The notes under the pieces: model-generated
What the model was told of the DNA's origin: nothing
The model's input: the letters and a program-made list of their open reading frames with translations, nothing else
Databases searched by the model: none
Shown here: positions 17,215 through 24,707 of the stretch, one piece after another
How positions within the stretch are numbered: the first letter of the stretch is position 1
Layout of the letters: every line of letters starts with the position of its first letter
NCBI RefSeq assembly: GCF_000300515.1
Contig: NZ_AMSI01000004.1
Coordinates: 186,001 to 250,000, forward strand
Length of the DNA: 64,000 bases
Reading direction: 5' to 3'
Source: Nitratireductor indicus C115
GTDB taxonomy: Bacteria; Pseudomonadota; Alphaproteobacteria; Rhizobiales; Rhizobiaceae
Program-made: the position numbers and the translations under genes

Positions 17215-17239
17215 ATTCCAAATTGGAATAGGATTCCAA
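17215..17239. promoter_or_regulatory. 17-bp palindromic operator, copy 2, with an extra half-site (IclR operon promoter)
   Basis: The perfect palindrome TTGGAATAGGATTCCAA (17223-17239) is identical to the one at 8246-8262 and extends to 9-bp arms. A third half-site ATTCCAA begins at 17215, so the order is ATTCCAA-A-TTGGAAT-AGG-ATTCCAA. Triple half-sites are known for some IclR regulators (PcaU/PobR type). Confidence 0.75.
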
Positions 17240-17468
17240 TTTTGATGAAATCATATGAAAGGCGAGCCTATCACATCAACGCCCGGTCAGGCGCTTACAG
17301 GATCGGTCGATGAGAATGAAGGCGCGTGCCATAATGCCAATGCGGCGAAGGTTCCGGCAGGTTTCCGATCCGGATCGAACGGTTGCTTCCGTGTCACCGT
17401 TTTCGGCCTCGCTGCCAGGACGCGCGGGGTGCATGAGGAGCGCACGGACCAAGCATGAGATTCAGCCA

Positions 17469-17500
17469 TTGCAAATAATAGACCGAATAGTCTATTATTT
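17469..17500 (+). promoter_or_regulatory. acuI promoter with AcuR-type inverted-repeat operator
   Basis: Perfect 11-bp arms AAATAATAGAC and GTCTATTATTT (17473-17500) around CGAATA. A -35-like TTGCAA (17469-17474) and -10-like TATTAT (17493-17498), 18 bp apart, bracket it, so a bound TetR dimer would block the polymerase. The regulator is most likely the AcuR-like protein at 19189-19863. Confidence 0.7.
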
Positions 17501-17546
17501 TCCCGAGCAGCAGCATCCTTGTTCTCGTTTCCCCGAAAGGCATCCA

Positions 17547-18536
17547 ATGTTCCAGGCAATCCTGATTGAAAAGAGCGAAACGGGGCAGATGGCCCGCCTC
17601 ACAGAAGTGGACGAGAAGGACTTGCCGGAGGGTGATGTGACGGTTCGCGTTGGGTGGTCCACTCTCAACTACAAGGATGCCCTTGCCATCACCGGCAAAG
17701 GACCGGTCGTCCGCCGGTTCCCCATGATACCGGGTATTGACCTTGCTGGCGTAGTCGAAGCTTCGGACAATCCGGATTGGAAACCGGGCGACAAGGTCGT
17801 CCTGAACGGTTGGGGTGTCGGCGAAACCCATTGGGGCGGGCTCGCGAAGAAAGCCCGTCTGCGCGGCGACTGGCTCGTCCCGCTGGAACCCGCCTTCACC
17901 ACGCGCCAGGCAATGGCGATCGGCACAGCCGGCTATACGGCAATGCTCTGCGTCATGGCTCTGGAACGCCACGGCGTGTCACCGGGCGAAGGTCCGGTTC
18001 TTGTCACGGGCGCTGCTGGCGGTGTCGGAAGTGTCGCGGTCGCGCTTCTATCGAAACTCGGCCACGAGGTCGTAGCGGTCACGGGCCGCGAGGAAGAAAC
18101 CGATTATCTGAAGCGGCTGGGCGCTTCAGATGTTCTTCCACGTTCCGAATTCACCGAGCCGGGCCGCCCGCTCGCGAAGGAACGATGGGCCGGCGCGGTG
18201 GATGTGGCCGGCGGGCAGGTGCTGGCAAATGTCTGCGCGTCGATGCGCTATCGCGGCACGGTCGCCGCGTGCGGACTTGCTGCCGGGATGTCGTTTCCGG
18301 CCACGGTCGCCCCTTTCATCCTGCGCGGCGTCACGCTGGTCGGCATCGACAGTGTCATGTGCCCGCAGCCGGAACGCCGTGAGGCATGGCGGCGGCTGGC
18401 TGTGGACCTCGACACCGCCTTGCTTGAAGGTCTCTGCCAGACCGTAGAGCTTGCCGAATGCATTCCTGCGGCAGACCGCTTGCTGGCAGGTCAGGTGCGC
18501 GGTCGCGTCGTGGTTCCGCTCGAGGGCGGCGAATAA
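17547..18536 (+). CDS. acuI: Acrylyl-CoA reductase AcuI-like, MDR family NADPH oxidoreductase
   Basis: 329-residue zinc-free medium-chain dehydrogenase/reductase that reduces acryloyl-CoA to propionyl-CoA with NADPH in the cytosol. Family marks are [18 protein letters not shown] near residue 39, [25 protein letters not shown] and the nucleotide fold [16 protein letters not shown] near 155. Length matches AcuI/YhdH. ATG at 17547 begins MFQAILIEK; the longer in-frame reading would run through the operator. It heads an apparent operon with the AhpD-like and AcuR-like genes. No DMSP lyase gene was recognised nearby, so detoxification of acrylate or other electrophilic acyl-CoAs is the safer role. 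Confidence 0.93.
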   Translation: MFQAILIEKSETGQMARLTEVDEKDLPEGDVTVRVGWSTLNYKDALAITGKGPVVRRFPMIPGIDLAGVVEASDNPDWKPGDKVVLNGWGVGETHWGGLAKKARLRGDWLVPLEPAFTTRQAMAIGTAGYTAMLCVMALERHGVSPGEGPVLVTGAAGGVGSVAVALLSKLGHEVVAVTGREEETDYLKRLGASDVLPRSEFTEPGRPLAKERWAGAVDVAGGQVLANVCASMRYRGTVAACGLAAGMSFPATVAPFILRGVTLVGIDSVMCPQPERREAWRRLAVDLDTALLEGLCQTVELAECIPAADRLLAGQVRGRVVVPLEGGE

Positions 18537-18593
18537 GCAGACCTGCCCTTTTGCCGGCTTCACCGTCCCGTCATCCTTCCCAGGGAGTTTTCC

Positions 18594-19172
18594 ATGTCAG
18601 CGAATGATCTGCCCATCAGCCGCTTCCCCGTTCCCAGCCTTGCCGATATGCCTGCGGATATTCGCGAGCGCATCGAGGCCGTACAGGAGAAGTCCGGCTT
18701 CATTCCCAACGTGTTTCTGGTCCTGGCGCACCGCCCGGATGAGTTTCGCGCATTCTTTGCCTATCATGACGCACTGATGGATAAGCCCGGCAATCTGACG
18801 AAGGCCGAGCGTGAAATGATCGTCGTAGCGACCTCCAACATGAACCAGTGCCAGTATTGCGTCGTCGCGCATGGCGCTATCCTGCGCATTCGCGCCAAGA
18901 ACCCGCTGATCGCGGACCAGGTCGCCGTCAACTATCGCAAGGCGGACATCACGGAGCGGCAAAAGGCAATGCTCGACTTCGCGGTAAGGGTGAGCCAGTC
19001 TGCACAGCTCGTCGGCGATGCCGATCTGGAGACCCTGGCAAAACACGGCTTCAATGAGGAAGACGCCTGGGATATTGCCGCGATAGCAGCGTTCTTCGGC
19101 CTCTCGAACCGGCTGGCGAACGTCACCAGCATGCGCCCCAATCCGGAATTCTATGCCTTGGGGCGCGCATGA
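18594..19172 (+). CDS. Peroxidase-related AhpD-like (carboxymuconolactone decarboxylase fold) protein
   Basis: 192-residue all-helical AhpD-fold protein. The redox pair is in NQCQYCVVAHG (residues ~83-93) with the nearby His, as in AhpD alkylhydroperoxidases. The N-terminus SRFPVPSLADMPADI and the C-terminal FFGLSNRLANVTSMRPNPEFY match the peroxidase-related subfamily. It lies 57 bp behind acuI and 16 bp ahead of the TetR gene, so it probably belongs to the same electrophile- or peroxide-response operon. Activity and electron donor are unknown. Confidence 0.9.
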   Translation: MSANDLPISRFPVPSLADMPADIRERIEAVQEKSGFIPNVFLVLAHRPDEFRAFFAYHDALMDKPGNLTKAEREMIVVATSNMNQCQYCVVAHGAILRIRAKNPLIADQVAVNYRKADITERQKAMLDFAVRVSQSAQLVGDADLETLAKHGFNEEDAWDIAAIAAFFGLSNRLANVTSMRPNPEFYALGRA

Positions 19173-19188
19173 AACCGCAAGCGAGGCC

Positions 19189-19863
19189 ATGAACGACGCC
19201 GCTGAAGACAATGTGAACCGCGCCACCTCGCAGGAGCCATTTGCGCCTCGCCGCCGGGGACGGCCGCCGCGCGCCGAAGCCCGTCTTGCCGATGCGCGCG
19301 AGCGGCTGTTGCGCGAAGGCGTCGCGATGTTGACCGAGCGGGGTTTCAGCGCCGTGGGTCTTGACGAGATCTTGTCCGCTGTCGGTGTTCCAAAAGGCTC
19401 ATTCTATCACTATTTCGGTAGCAAGGCGGAGTTCGGCCTGGCATTGATCGACGCCTACGCCGCCTTCTTTGCCAACAAGCTCGACCGCTGGTTCCTGGAC
19501 GAAACCCTTTCTCCGCTGGCCCGCCTTGGAGCCTTTGTCGAGGACGCGCGGGCGGGCATGGCGCGCTACGGCTACCGGCGGGGTTGCTTGGTCGGGAATC
19601 TCGGGCAGGAAATCAGCGCGCTGCCGGACAATTTCCGCGAGCGCCTCAACAGCGTCTTCGTCGATTGGGAAGCAAGGACCGCGCTCTGCCTGGAAGCTGC
19701 AAAGGAAGCCGGAGAAATCGACCCCGAAGCCGATTGCGCTCGCCTTGCCACTTTTTTCTGGATCGGCTGGGAAGGCGCCGTGCTTCGCGCAAAGCTCGAG
19801 CACAGCCCAGCTCCTCTTGAGCGCTTCGCAAGCGGTTTCTTTGCCCTGATCAAGCGCCCGTGA
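19189..19863 (+). CDS. acuR: TetR-family regulator, AcuR-like
   Basis: 224 residues. A basic RRGRPPRAEAR tail is followed by a TetR helix-turn-helix (AVGLDEILSAVGVPKGSFYH YFGSK) and the C-terminal domain with the AcuR hallmark YRRGCLVGNLGQE, containing a conserved Cys near residue 130, and FFWIGWEGAVLRAKLE. AcuR of Rhodobacter represses acuI and responds to acrylate or acryloyl-CoA. The start at ATG 19189 (MNDAAEDN) follows GCGAGG. The inverted repeat at 17473-17500 in the acuI promoter is the likely operator, giving negative feedback on its own operon. Confidence 0.9.
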   Translation: MNDAAEDNVNRATSQEPFAPRRRGRPPRAEARLADARERLLREGVAMLTERGFSAVGLDEILSAVGVPKGSFYHYFGSKAEFGLALIDAYAAFFANKLDRWFLDETLSPLARLGAFVEDARAGMARYGYRRGCLVGNLGQEISALPDNFRERLNSVFVDWEARTALCLEAAKEAGEIDPEADCARLATFFWIGWEGAVLRAKLEHSPAPLERFASGFFALIKRP

Positions 19864-19915
19864 GGCGAGGAAACGTCTTCGGCGAACATGCGGCTGTTCT
19901 CACCCAGCCGCCCGG

Positions 19916-20305
19916 TCAGCCTGAAGAAGGTTCACGACCAGCTCCGAAATCCTCCGGCCGCGCTGCATAAAAGCGCTCGGGCGCGGCCCACCGGTCGGGC
20001 AGATGCGCCTCGCCCCAGCGCGCGAGTTCCTGAAGAGCGGGAAGCAGTGCGGCACCTCTTTCGGTCAGCGCATAGACGCCCCGGTTGGACCCGTGACGCG
20101 GATGCACCCGCACGATGAGACCAGCCGCTTCAAGACGACGCAGGCGCTCCGCAAGAATATTGGTCGATATCTTTTCCGGAGCAGCAAGAAAATCCGAATA
20201 GCTGGTCGCGCCAACCACCATCGCCCGCAGCAGCAGCAAGGACCATTTATCGCCGACAATGTCGAGCGTAGAGGCAATGGGGCATCCGGAACGATAATGT
20301 GTCAT
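19916..20305 (-). CDS. HxlR-family transcriptional regulator
   Basis: 129-residue winged-helix regulator. The N-terminal conserved Cys is in RSGCPIASTLDIVGDKWSLL, followed by the wing YSDFLAAPEKISTNILAERL and RGVYALTERG. HxlR proteins sense thiol-reactive or aldehyde compounds through this Cys and bind as dimers. The start at ATG 20305 (MTHYRSG) fits the family; a longer in-frame start at 20332 would lie inside the 12-bp inverted repeat at 20320-20346. It is divergent from the MAPEG gene and probably represses it. Confidence 0.9.
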   Translation of the reverse strand: MTHYRSGCPIASTLDIVGDKWSLLLLRAMVVGATSYSDFLAAPEKISTNILAERLRRLEAAGLIVRVHPRHGSNRGVYALTERGAALLPALQELARWGEAHLPDRWAAPERFYAARPEDFGAGREPSSG

Positions 20306-20319
20306 GGCCGCATTATGGA

Positions 20320-20346
20320 TTCTTACTTGCATTTTGCAAGTAAGAA
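20320..20346. promoter_or_regulatory. Inverted-repeat operator in the HxlR/MAPEG divergent promoter
   Basis: Perfect 12-bp arms TTCTTACTTGCA and TGCAAGTAAGAA around TTT. It lies 15 bp upstream of the HxlR start and 36 bp upstream of the MAPEG start, the expected place for a regulator controlling both directions. Confidence 0.7.
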
Positions 20347-20381
20347 CGGATAGATTGATGGCACACGGTGGAGGAAAAGCG

Positions 20382-20756
20382 ATGTTGCCTGTCACGTCCC
20401 TGGTTGCCGCCGGAGCGGCAATCGCGCTGATCGCATTGAGCATCTCCGTCAGTCTTCAGCGCATGAAGGCAGGCGTGGGACTGGGCTTTGGCGACAATGC
20501 AGCTCTCATGCGCCGAATTCGTGCCCAGGGAAACTTCATCGAATATGTGCCGCTTGCGCTCATCCTGCTTGGCCTGGCGGAATATCGCGATGCATCGACA
20601 GCCCTGCTGTGGTCGATAGCCGGGCTTCTGGCGGCAGGCCGTATCCTCCATTTCATCGGCATCATGAGCGGCAAAACAGCCATCCGGGCGCCAGGCATGC
20701 TGGGAACCTATGGTGCCCTCCTTCTGGGGGCAGGTACGCTGCTCTTCATGTCTTAG
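20382..20756 (+). CDS. MAPEG-family membrane protein
   Basis: 124-residue integral membrane protein with four hydrophobic helices (VTSLVAAGAAIALIALSISV; YVPLALILLGLAEY; ALLWSIAGLLAAG; GTYGALLLGAGTLLFMS). The family signature region is MRRIRAQGNFIEYVPLALIL (residues ~45-64). MAPEG proteins are glutathione-linked membrane transferases or peroxidases acting on lipophilic electrophiles. The start at ATG 20382 has GGAGGA 7 nt upstream; ATG 20358 is less likely. It is divergent from the HxlR regulator, which fits a detoxification response. Confidence 0.9.
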   Translation: MLPVTSLVAAGAAIALIALSISVSLQRMKAGVGLGFGDNAALMRRIRAQGNFIEYVPLALILLGLAEYRDASTALLWSIAGLLAAGRILHFIGIMSGKTAIRAPGMLGTYGALLLGAGTLLFMS

Positions 20757-20774
20757 CTCAAGACCGCGCCCCGA

Positions 20775-20803
20775 CCTCCAAGACAGGCGCCCTGTCTTGG
20801 AGG
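20775..20803. terminator. Bidirectional hairpin between MAPEG and HpaB-type genes
   Basis: Perfect 13-bp inverted repeat CCTCCAAGACAGG / CCTGTCTTGGAGG with a 3-nt loop, located between convergent genes ending at 20756 and 20828. No clear T-run on either side, so termination efficiency is uncertain. Confidence 0.6.
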
Positions 20804-20827
20804 AAGATAATCACCCGTAGTTCCAGA

Positions 20828-22390
20828 TCACATCGCGGCGAATGTGTGCAGGGCCGACACATCGTTCGGATTGATCAGGTCCTTGCTGACCCAGCCTTTC
20901 AGATCGTATTCCGACATGCAGCGGCGCGCCATGTCCTGCAGGATCTCCAGTTCGCCCGTCGCCTGCGCGGTCAGAAGCGTCTCGATCCGCAGATTGTCCT
21001 GATTGCCCGCGTAATTGCGCTCGTAAAGCTCGTGCCGTCCGCCGAATTCGGAGCCTATTGCATCCCACAGAAGCTTCAGCAGCTTCACGCGGTCGATGGC
21101 CGCGTAACCGTTCGAGCCGCGCACGAAACGGTCGAGATAGGGCCGGATTGCCGGGCTCTCGAAATCCGCAGCCGAAGACGGCAGATAGATCAGACCGGAC
21201 GCGACATTCTGCTCGATCAGTTCCTTGATGCGCGGATAGGCGAGAGGCGCCAGAACCCGGTATGCGAGGCCATAATTCACGTTCGGCAGATTGTATCCGT
21301 CCGTCCCCTGCCAGGGTATCGGCGATTTGACCATCGCGTCCGCCAGCCCATGGAAGGTGTTGCGCCAGGCCAGCGCCTCGCCGACCGCCGCCTGAACCCC
21401 GCGGAAGGAAGCCGATCCGGTTGCATCGACCGCCATGGAAAACAGTCCGGCGATGAAGTCGAGCTTCACCGCGAAGCGCGACACACCGTGAAGCGTGAAG
21501 CGCGGCACGAAACCGGAGGCCGGGAAAAAGGCATTCACCTTCTCAGCATCGCCATAGATGAAGATGTTTTCCCAAGGCACCAGCACCTTGTCGAAGACGA
21601 GAATGGAATCATTCTCGTCGAGCCGGCTGGAAAGCGGATAGTCGAAGGGGCTGCCCATCACGGCCGCCTGAGCCTCGTAGGACTGGCGGGCGATGAGTTT
21701 CACGCCCTCGGCCCCCATGGGCACCGTGAAAATCAGGGCAAACTTCTTATCCTTGATGGGAATGCCGTAATGGGCGATGAAATTGTAATGGGTGAGCGCC
21801 GAGCCGGTGGCCACGACCTTGGCACCCGAGACGATCACCCCCGCATCCGTTTCGCGCTCCACATGCATGAACACATCCGCCACTTCCTCTATCGGGCGAT
21901 CGCGATCGATCGGCGGATTGACGATGGCATGGTTCCAGTAGTCGAGTCGCTGCTGCGTCCGGTCGTACCAGCTGCGGGCATTTCCGGCATATTCACCGTA
22001 GAAGGCAGAATTGGCCCCGAGCGTGCCGAGAAAGCTTGCCTTGTAATCGGGTGAACGTCCCATCCAGCCGAATGCGGGCTGCTGCAGATCCATGATCGCC
22101 TGCTTGGACTTCACCAGATCCTCGGACGTGCGCGAACCGAGGAAGAAGGGGTGGGTGAGCTTGCTCGAGCCGTTGTCGCAGGGAACGCCGATCTCAGCCG
22201 CATTCTGGTGAAAGCGGTCATACCATCGCGCAACCATCCGCGCCGAATTGCGAAAGGCCGGATGCGTGGTCACATCCTTGACCCGCTCGCCATAGATGTA
22301 GATTTCGCGGCCATCACGAATGCTCTCGAGAAAGGCATCGCCGGTATAGGCGTCCGTAATCGCGTCAGCGTTGACGTTGATCTGATCCAA
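20828..22390 (-). CDS. HpaB-family FADH2-dependent aromatic monooxygenase, large component
   Basis: 520 residues, the normal length for 4-hydroxyphenylacetate 3-monooxygenase (HpaB) and phenol hydroxylases of this group. The N-terminus [18 protein letters not shown] and the central [20 protein letters not shown] are family hallmarks. It would hydroxylate a phenolic ring ortho or para to the OH using FADH2 from a separate reductase. Start is TTG 22390, 5 nt after GGGAGGA. The divergent operon supplies both a flavin reductase and a FAD synthetase domain. The next enzymes nearby are an intradiol dioxygenase and a muconate cycloisomerase, so the product is probably a catechol or hydroxyquinol. 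HPA itself is not implied. Confidence 0.92.
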   Translation of the reverse strand: MDQINVNADAITDAYTGDAFLESIRDGREIYIYGERVKDVTTHPAFRNSARMVARWYDRFHQNAAEIGVPCDNGSSKLTHPFFLGSRTSEDLVKSKQAIMDLQQPAFGWMGRSPDYKASFLGTLGANSAFYGEYAGNARSWYDRTQQRLDYWNHAIVNPPIDRDRPIEEVADVFMHVERETDAGVIVSGAKVVATGSALTHYNFIAHYGIPIKDKKFALIFTVPMGAEGVKLIARQSYEAQAAVMGSPFDYPLSSRLDENDSILVFDKVLVPWENIFIYGDAEKVNAFFPASGFVPRFTLHGVSRFAVKLDFIAGLFSMAVDATGSASFRGVQAAVGEALAWRNTFHGLADAMVKSPIPWQGTDGYNLPNVNYGLAYRVLAPLAYPRIKELIEQNVASGLIYLPSSAADFESPAIRPYLDRFVRGSNGYAAIDRVKLLKLLWDAIGSEFGGRHELYERNYAGNQDNLRIETLLTAQATGELEILQDMARRCMSEYDLKGWVSKDLINPNDVSALHTFAAM

Positions 22391-22447
22391 GGTTTCCTCC
22401 CATGCTTGATCGAAGGGAACTGTCTCACCGCCATGCTTCTTTCATAA

Positions 22448-22463
22448 GGTATCGTGCCTTACC
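22448..22463. promoter_or_regulatory. GGTAT-type LysR site in the hpaB/FAD-synthetase divergent promoter
   Basis: GGTATCGTGCCTTACC matches 13 of 16 positions of the perfect palindrome GGTATCGTTCGATACC at 27871-27886 before the dioxygenase gene. Another GGTAT lies at 22506-22510. The intergenic interval 22391-22550 would serve both directions. Confidence 0.45.
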
Positions 22464-22550
22464 TGCACCGGCATTGCCGCGAACAGGCTTCTTCACCAAG
22501 CTGACGGTATTCGGTCAATGAGCCGCGAGCGTCGGGAAGGAGGAGTCCGG

Positions 22551-23162
22551 ATGCGAATACAGTCTTCGCACACCCAGAATGCCGGGAGTGCGTCCACCGG
22601 CGCATGCATCGCCATAGGCGCCTTCGATGGCGTTCATCTCGGCCACCAGGCCCTCATCGAGACGATGCTGCGCCGCGCCAGATCGCGTGGCGTGGCCGCT
22701 CTGGTTCAGACCTTCGATCCATTGCCCAAGGTCGTCTTTGGACGCGAACGCCCCATCGGCACACTGGCGGAACGCAAAGCCCGTCTTTATGCCCTTGGCG
22801 TTGACCGGGTGCATGTGGCGCATTTCACACCCGACTACGCCGCCAGATCGCCGGAAGCCTTTCTCGACGATCTGGAAGCGCTTGACGTCAGCGAGATCTT
22901 TGTTGGCGAGGACTTCCGCTTCGGACGAGGCCGGGCCGGCGATCTCGAACTGCTGGCCACGCGCTTCAAGGTGACGACCGCCGACTGCGTGACCTGTTCG
23001 GACGGCGAGCGCATCTCATCGACCCGCATACGCCATCTGCGCGCCAGCGGCAGGGCCGGTGCCGCCCGTGCCCTGCTCGGACTTTTGCCGGGGGCCATCG
23101 CCCTTGCCCGCGATACGGCTTCCGCTCCCATATCTCCCCTCACCCCGGAGACGTTGTCATGA
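22551..23162 (+). CDS. Stand-alone FAD synthetase (RibF N-terminal, FMN adenylyltransferase) domain
   Basis: 203-residue nucleotidyltransferase. GAFDGVHLGHQALIETML near residue 20 is the HxGH-type ATP-binding motif, FDPLPKVVFG the flavin-binding loop, and ISSTRIRHL the conserved C-terminal motif, as in the FMN adenylyltransferase half of bifunctional RibF. The riboflavin kinase half is missing: the protein ends about 100 residues short of RibF and no kinase motif follows. The start at ATG 22551 is set by AAGGAGGAG 7 nt upstream. The stop overlaps the flavin-reductase ATG (ATGA). It presumably raises the local FAD supply for the FAD-dependent monooxygenase; it would need FMN from a separate kinase. 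Confidence 0.88.
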   Translation: MRIQSSHTQNAGSASTGACIAIGAFDGVHLGHQALIETMLRRARSRGVAALVQTFDPLPKVVFGRERPIGTLAERKARLYALGVDRVHVAHFTPDYAARSPEAFLDDLEALDVSEIFVGEDFRFGRGRAGDLELLATRFKVTTADCVTCSDGERISSTRIRHLRASGRAGAARALLGLLPGAIALARDTASAPISPLTPETLS

Positions 23163-23650
23163 CCACAATGGCCCCGACGCTCGACGCGCGTGCATTCCGC
23201 AACGCCTGCGGCGGCTTCAGCACCGGCGTAACCATCATCTCCACACGCTCCGGCGAGAACGATCATGCGATGACGGCCAACGCGTTCATGTCGGTTTCGC
23301 TCGATCCGCCGCTCATTGCCATTTCCCTGGCCAACACGGCCCGCATGCTCCCAAGACTGCGCGCTGCCGGAGGCTTTGCTGTCAGCGTGCTGCGGGCCGG
23401 AATGGAGGACATCGCCTGGCATTTCGCCGGCAGGACGAGAGCCGGCGGCCCGCCGCCCTTCACCGAACTCGCGGGCCTGCCGACCATTCGCGACGCCGCT
23501 TCCACCTTCGTCGCCGACGTGCACAGCGAAGTGACGGCGGGCGATCATGTAATCGTCATCGGCCATGTCCACACCATGCATTGCGACCCGCAGGCCCGGC
23601 CGCTTCTGTTCCATAGCGGCCGTTTCGCAAATCTGCCCGAAACGGCCTAG
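23159..23650 (+). CDS. Flavin reductase, HpaC-like small component
   Basis: 163-residue flavin reductase-like protein with a split-barrel FMN-binding fold. It reduces free flavin with NAD(P)H and hands FADH2 to the HpaB-type oxygenase. Family features are RNACGGFSTGVTIISTRS near the N-terminus, MTANAFMSVSLDPPLIAISL, and GDHVIVIGHVHTM near residue 125. It overlaps the FAD synthetase gene by 4 bp, so the flavin-making and flavin-reducing proteins are translationally coupled. Confidence 0.92.
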   Translation: MTTMAPTLDARAFRNACGGFSTGVTIISTRSGENDHAMTANAFMSVSLDPPLIAISLANTARMLPRLRAAGGFAVSVLRAGMEDIAWHFAGRTRAGGPPPFTELAGLPTIRDAASTFVADVHSEVTAGDHVIVIGHVHTMHCDPQARPLLFHSGRFANLPETA

Positions 23651-23665
23651 AGCCAGAGGCAAACG

Positions 23666-24610
23666 ATGAGCGCCGGGGACGCCACAATCAGCGCACAACC
23701 CTTCGAGATGCGACGCCTGCGCTATTTTCTGGCGGTCGCTCGTGAGCTGCATTTCGGGCGCGCCGCCGACCGTCTGGGCATTGCCCAGCCGCCCTTATCC
23801 CGCATGATCGCCCAACTCGAACGCGATCTCGACGTGCAGCTTTTCGACAGAAGCCGCAGCCAGATCGCGCTGACGCAGGCAGGCGAGCTCCTGAAAACGC
23901 GCGCGAGCTATATCGCGGAAGAACTGGAGCGCGCGGTGCGCGACGCCCGACTGGTCGGCAAGGGCAGCTCCGGCGTGCTGCGCGTTTCCTTTGTCGGTTC
24001 GGCCACGCATGGCCCCTTTCCCTCGCTCATCAAGCGCTTTCGCAGCACCTATCCGGAAGTCGATCTGCGCCTGAGCGCGATGAACAATGCCGAGTCCCAT
24101 GAACAGCTGATCACCCGCGCCATCGATGTGGCCCTGGTGCGGCCGCGCCTGGACGACGCCACATTGCGGCAATTGCTTTTCGTCGAGGAACCGCTGGTAG
24201 CCGCAGTGCACGAAAGCATCGCGAAGGACCTGGGCGGCTCCATCCGCCTGGCCGCATTGAAGGACCACCCCTTCGTGCTGTTTCCGCGCAAGCCGCGCCC
24301 CTGTTTCGCCGACATGGTGCTGGAACTTTGCGCCACCGCGGACTTTCAGCCGCCGGACATTCTCTGGGCACCCGACTATCAGACAGCGATCAGCCTTGTC
24401 GCCGTTGGCGAAGGCATCTCCATCGTGCCAGCCTGTTGCGAAGCAGCGCACCGACCCGGCATCAGCTTCTGCCACCTCGCCGACGAGGGCGCGCGCACAC
24501 AACTCTCGATCTGTGCCCGCACGGACAACCAAAGCCCGCAGGTGTTCAAGTTTCTGGACTTCGCGCGAGGTTTCGCACGCAGCATCGCCAATGGCCAGCC
24601 ACCGGTATGA
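23666..24610 (+). CDS. LysR-family regulator (CatR/BenM-like)
   Basis: 314 residues. Helix-turn-helix HFGRAADRLGIAQPPLSRMI lies near residues 30-49, followed by a LysR effector domain with FVGSATHGPFPSLIKRF and the C-terminal DYQTAISLVAVGEGISIVP. This N-terminal pattern is typical of CatR/CatM/BenM regulators responding to muconate or benzoate. ATG at 23666 is used; the more usual short LysR N-terminus would begin at ATG 23708, but no Shine-Dalgarno precedes that. It sits between the flavin-reductase gene and the cycloisomerase gene, and GGTAT repeats begin at its 3' end. Confidence 0.9.
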   Translation: MSAGDATISAQPFEMRRLRYFLAVARELHFGRAADRLGIAQPPLSRMIAQLERDLDVQLFDRSRSQIALTQAGELLKTRASYIAEELERAVRDARLVGKGSSGVLRVSFVGSATHGPFPSLIKRFRSTYPEVDLRLSAMNNAESHEQLITRAIDVALVRPRLDDATLRQLLFVEEPLVAAVHESIAKDLGGSIRLAALKDHPFVLFPRKPRPCFADMVLELCATADFQPPDILWAPDYQTAISLVAVGEGISIVPACCEAAHRPGISFCHLADEGARTQLSICARTDNQSPQVFKFLDFARGFARSIANGQPPV

Positions 24611-24644
24611 TGCAGTGCGGTATCGCGTCAGACCTGCCGGGTAT
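24604..24644. promoter_or_regulatory. Three GGTAT repeats upstream of the cycloisomerase gene
   Basis: GGTAT occurs at 24604, 24619 and 24640, start-to-start spacing 15 and 21 bp. The same pentamer forms the arms of the LysR-like sites at 22448 and 27871, suggesting common control of the three transcription units. Confidence 0.4.
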
Positions 24645-24707
24645 TAGACAACCGGCTGCCGTCCGTCGACAATCCGGCCATCAGCGCATTTGAAAAACGG
24701 ACGTGCA

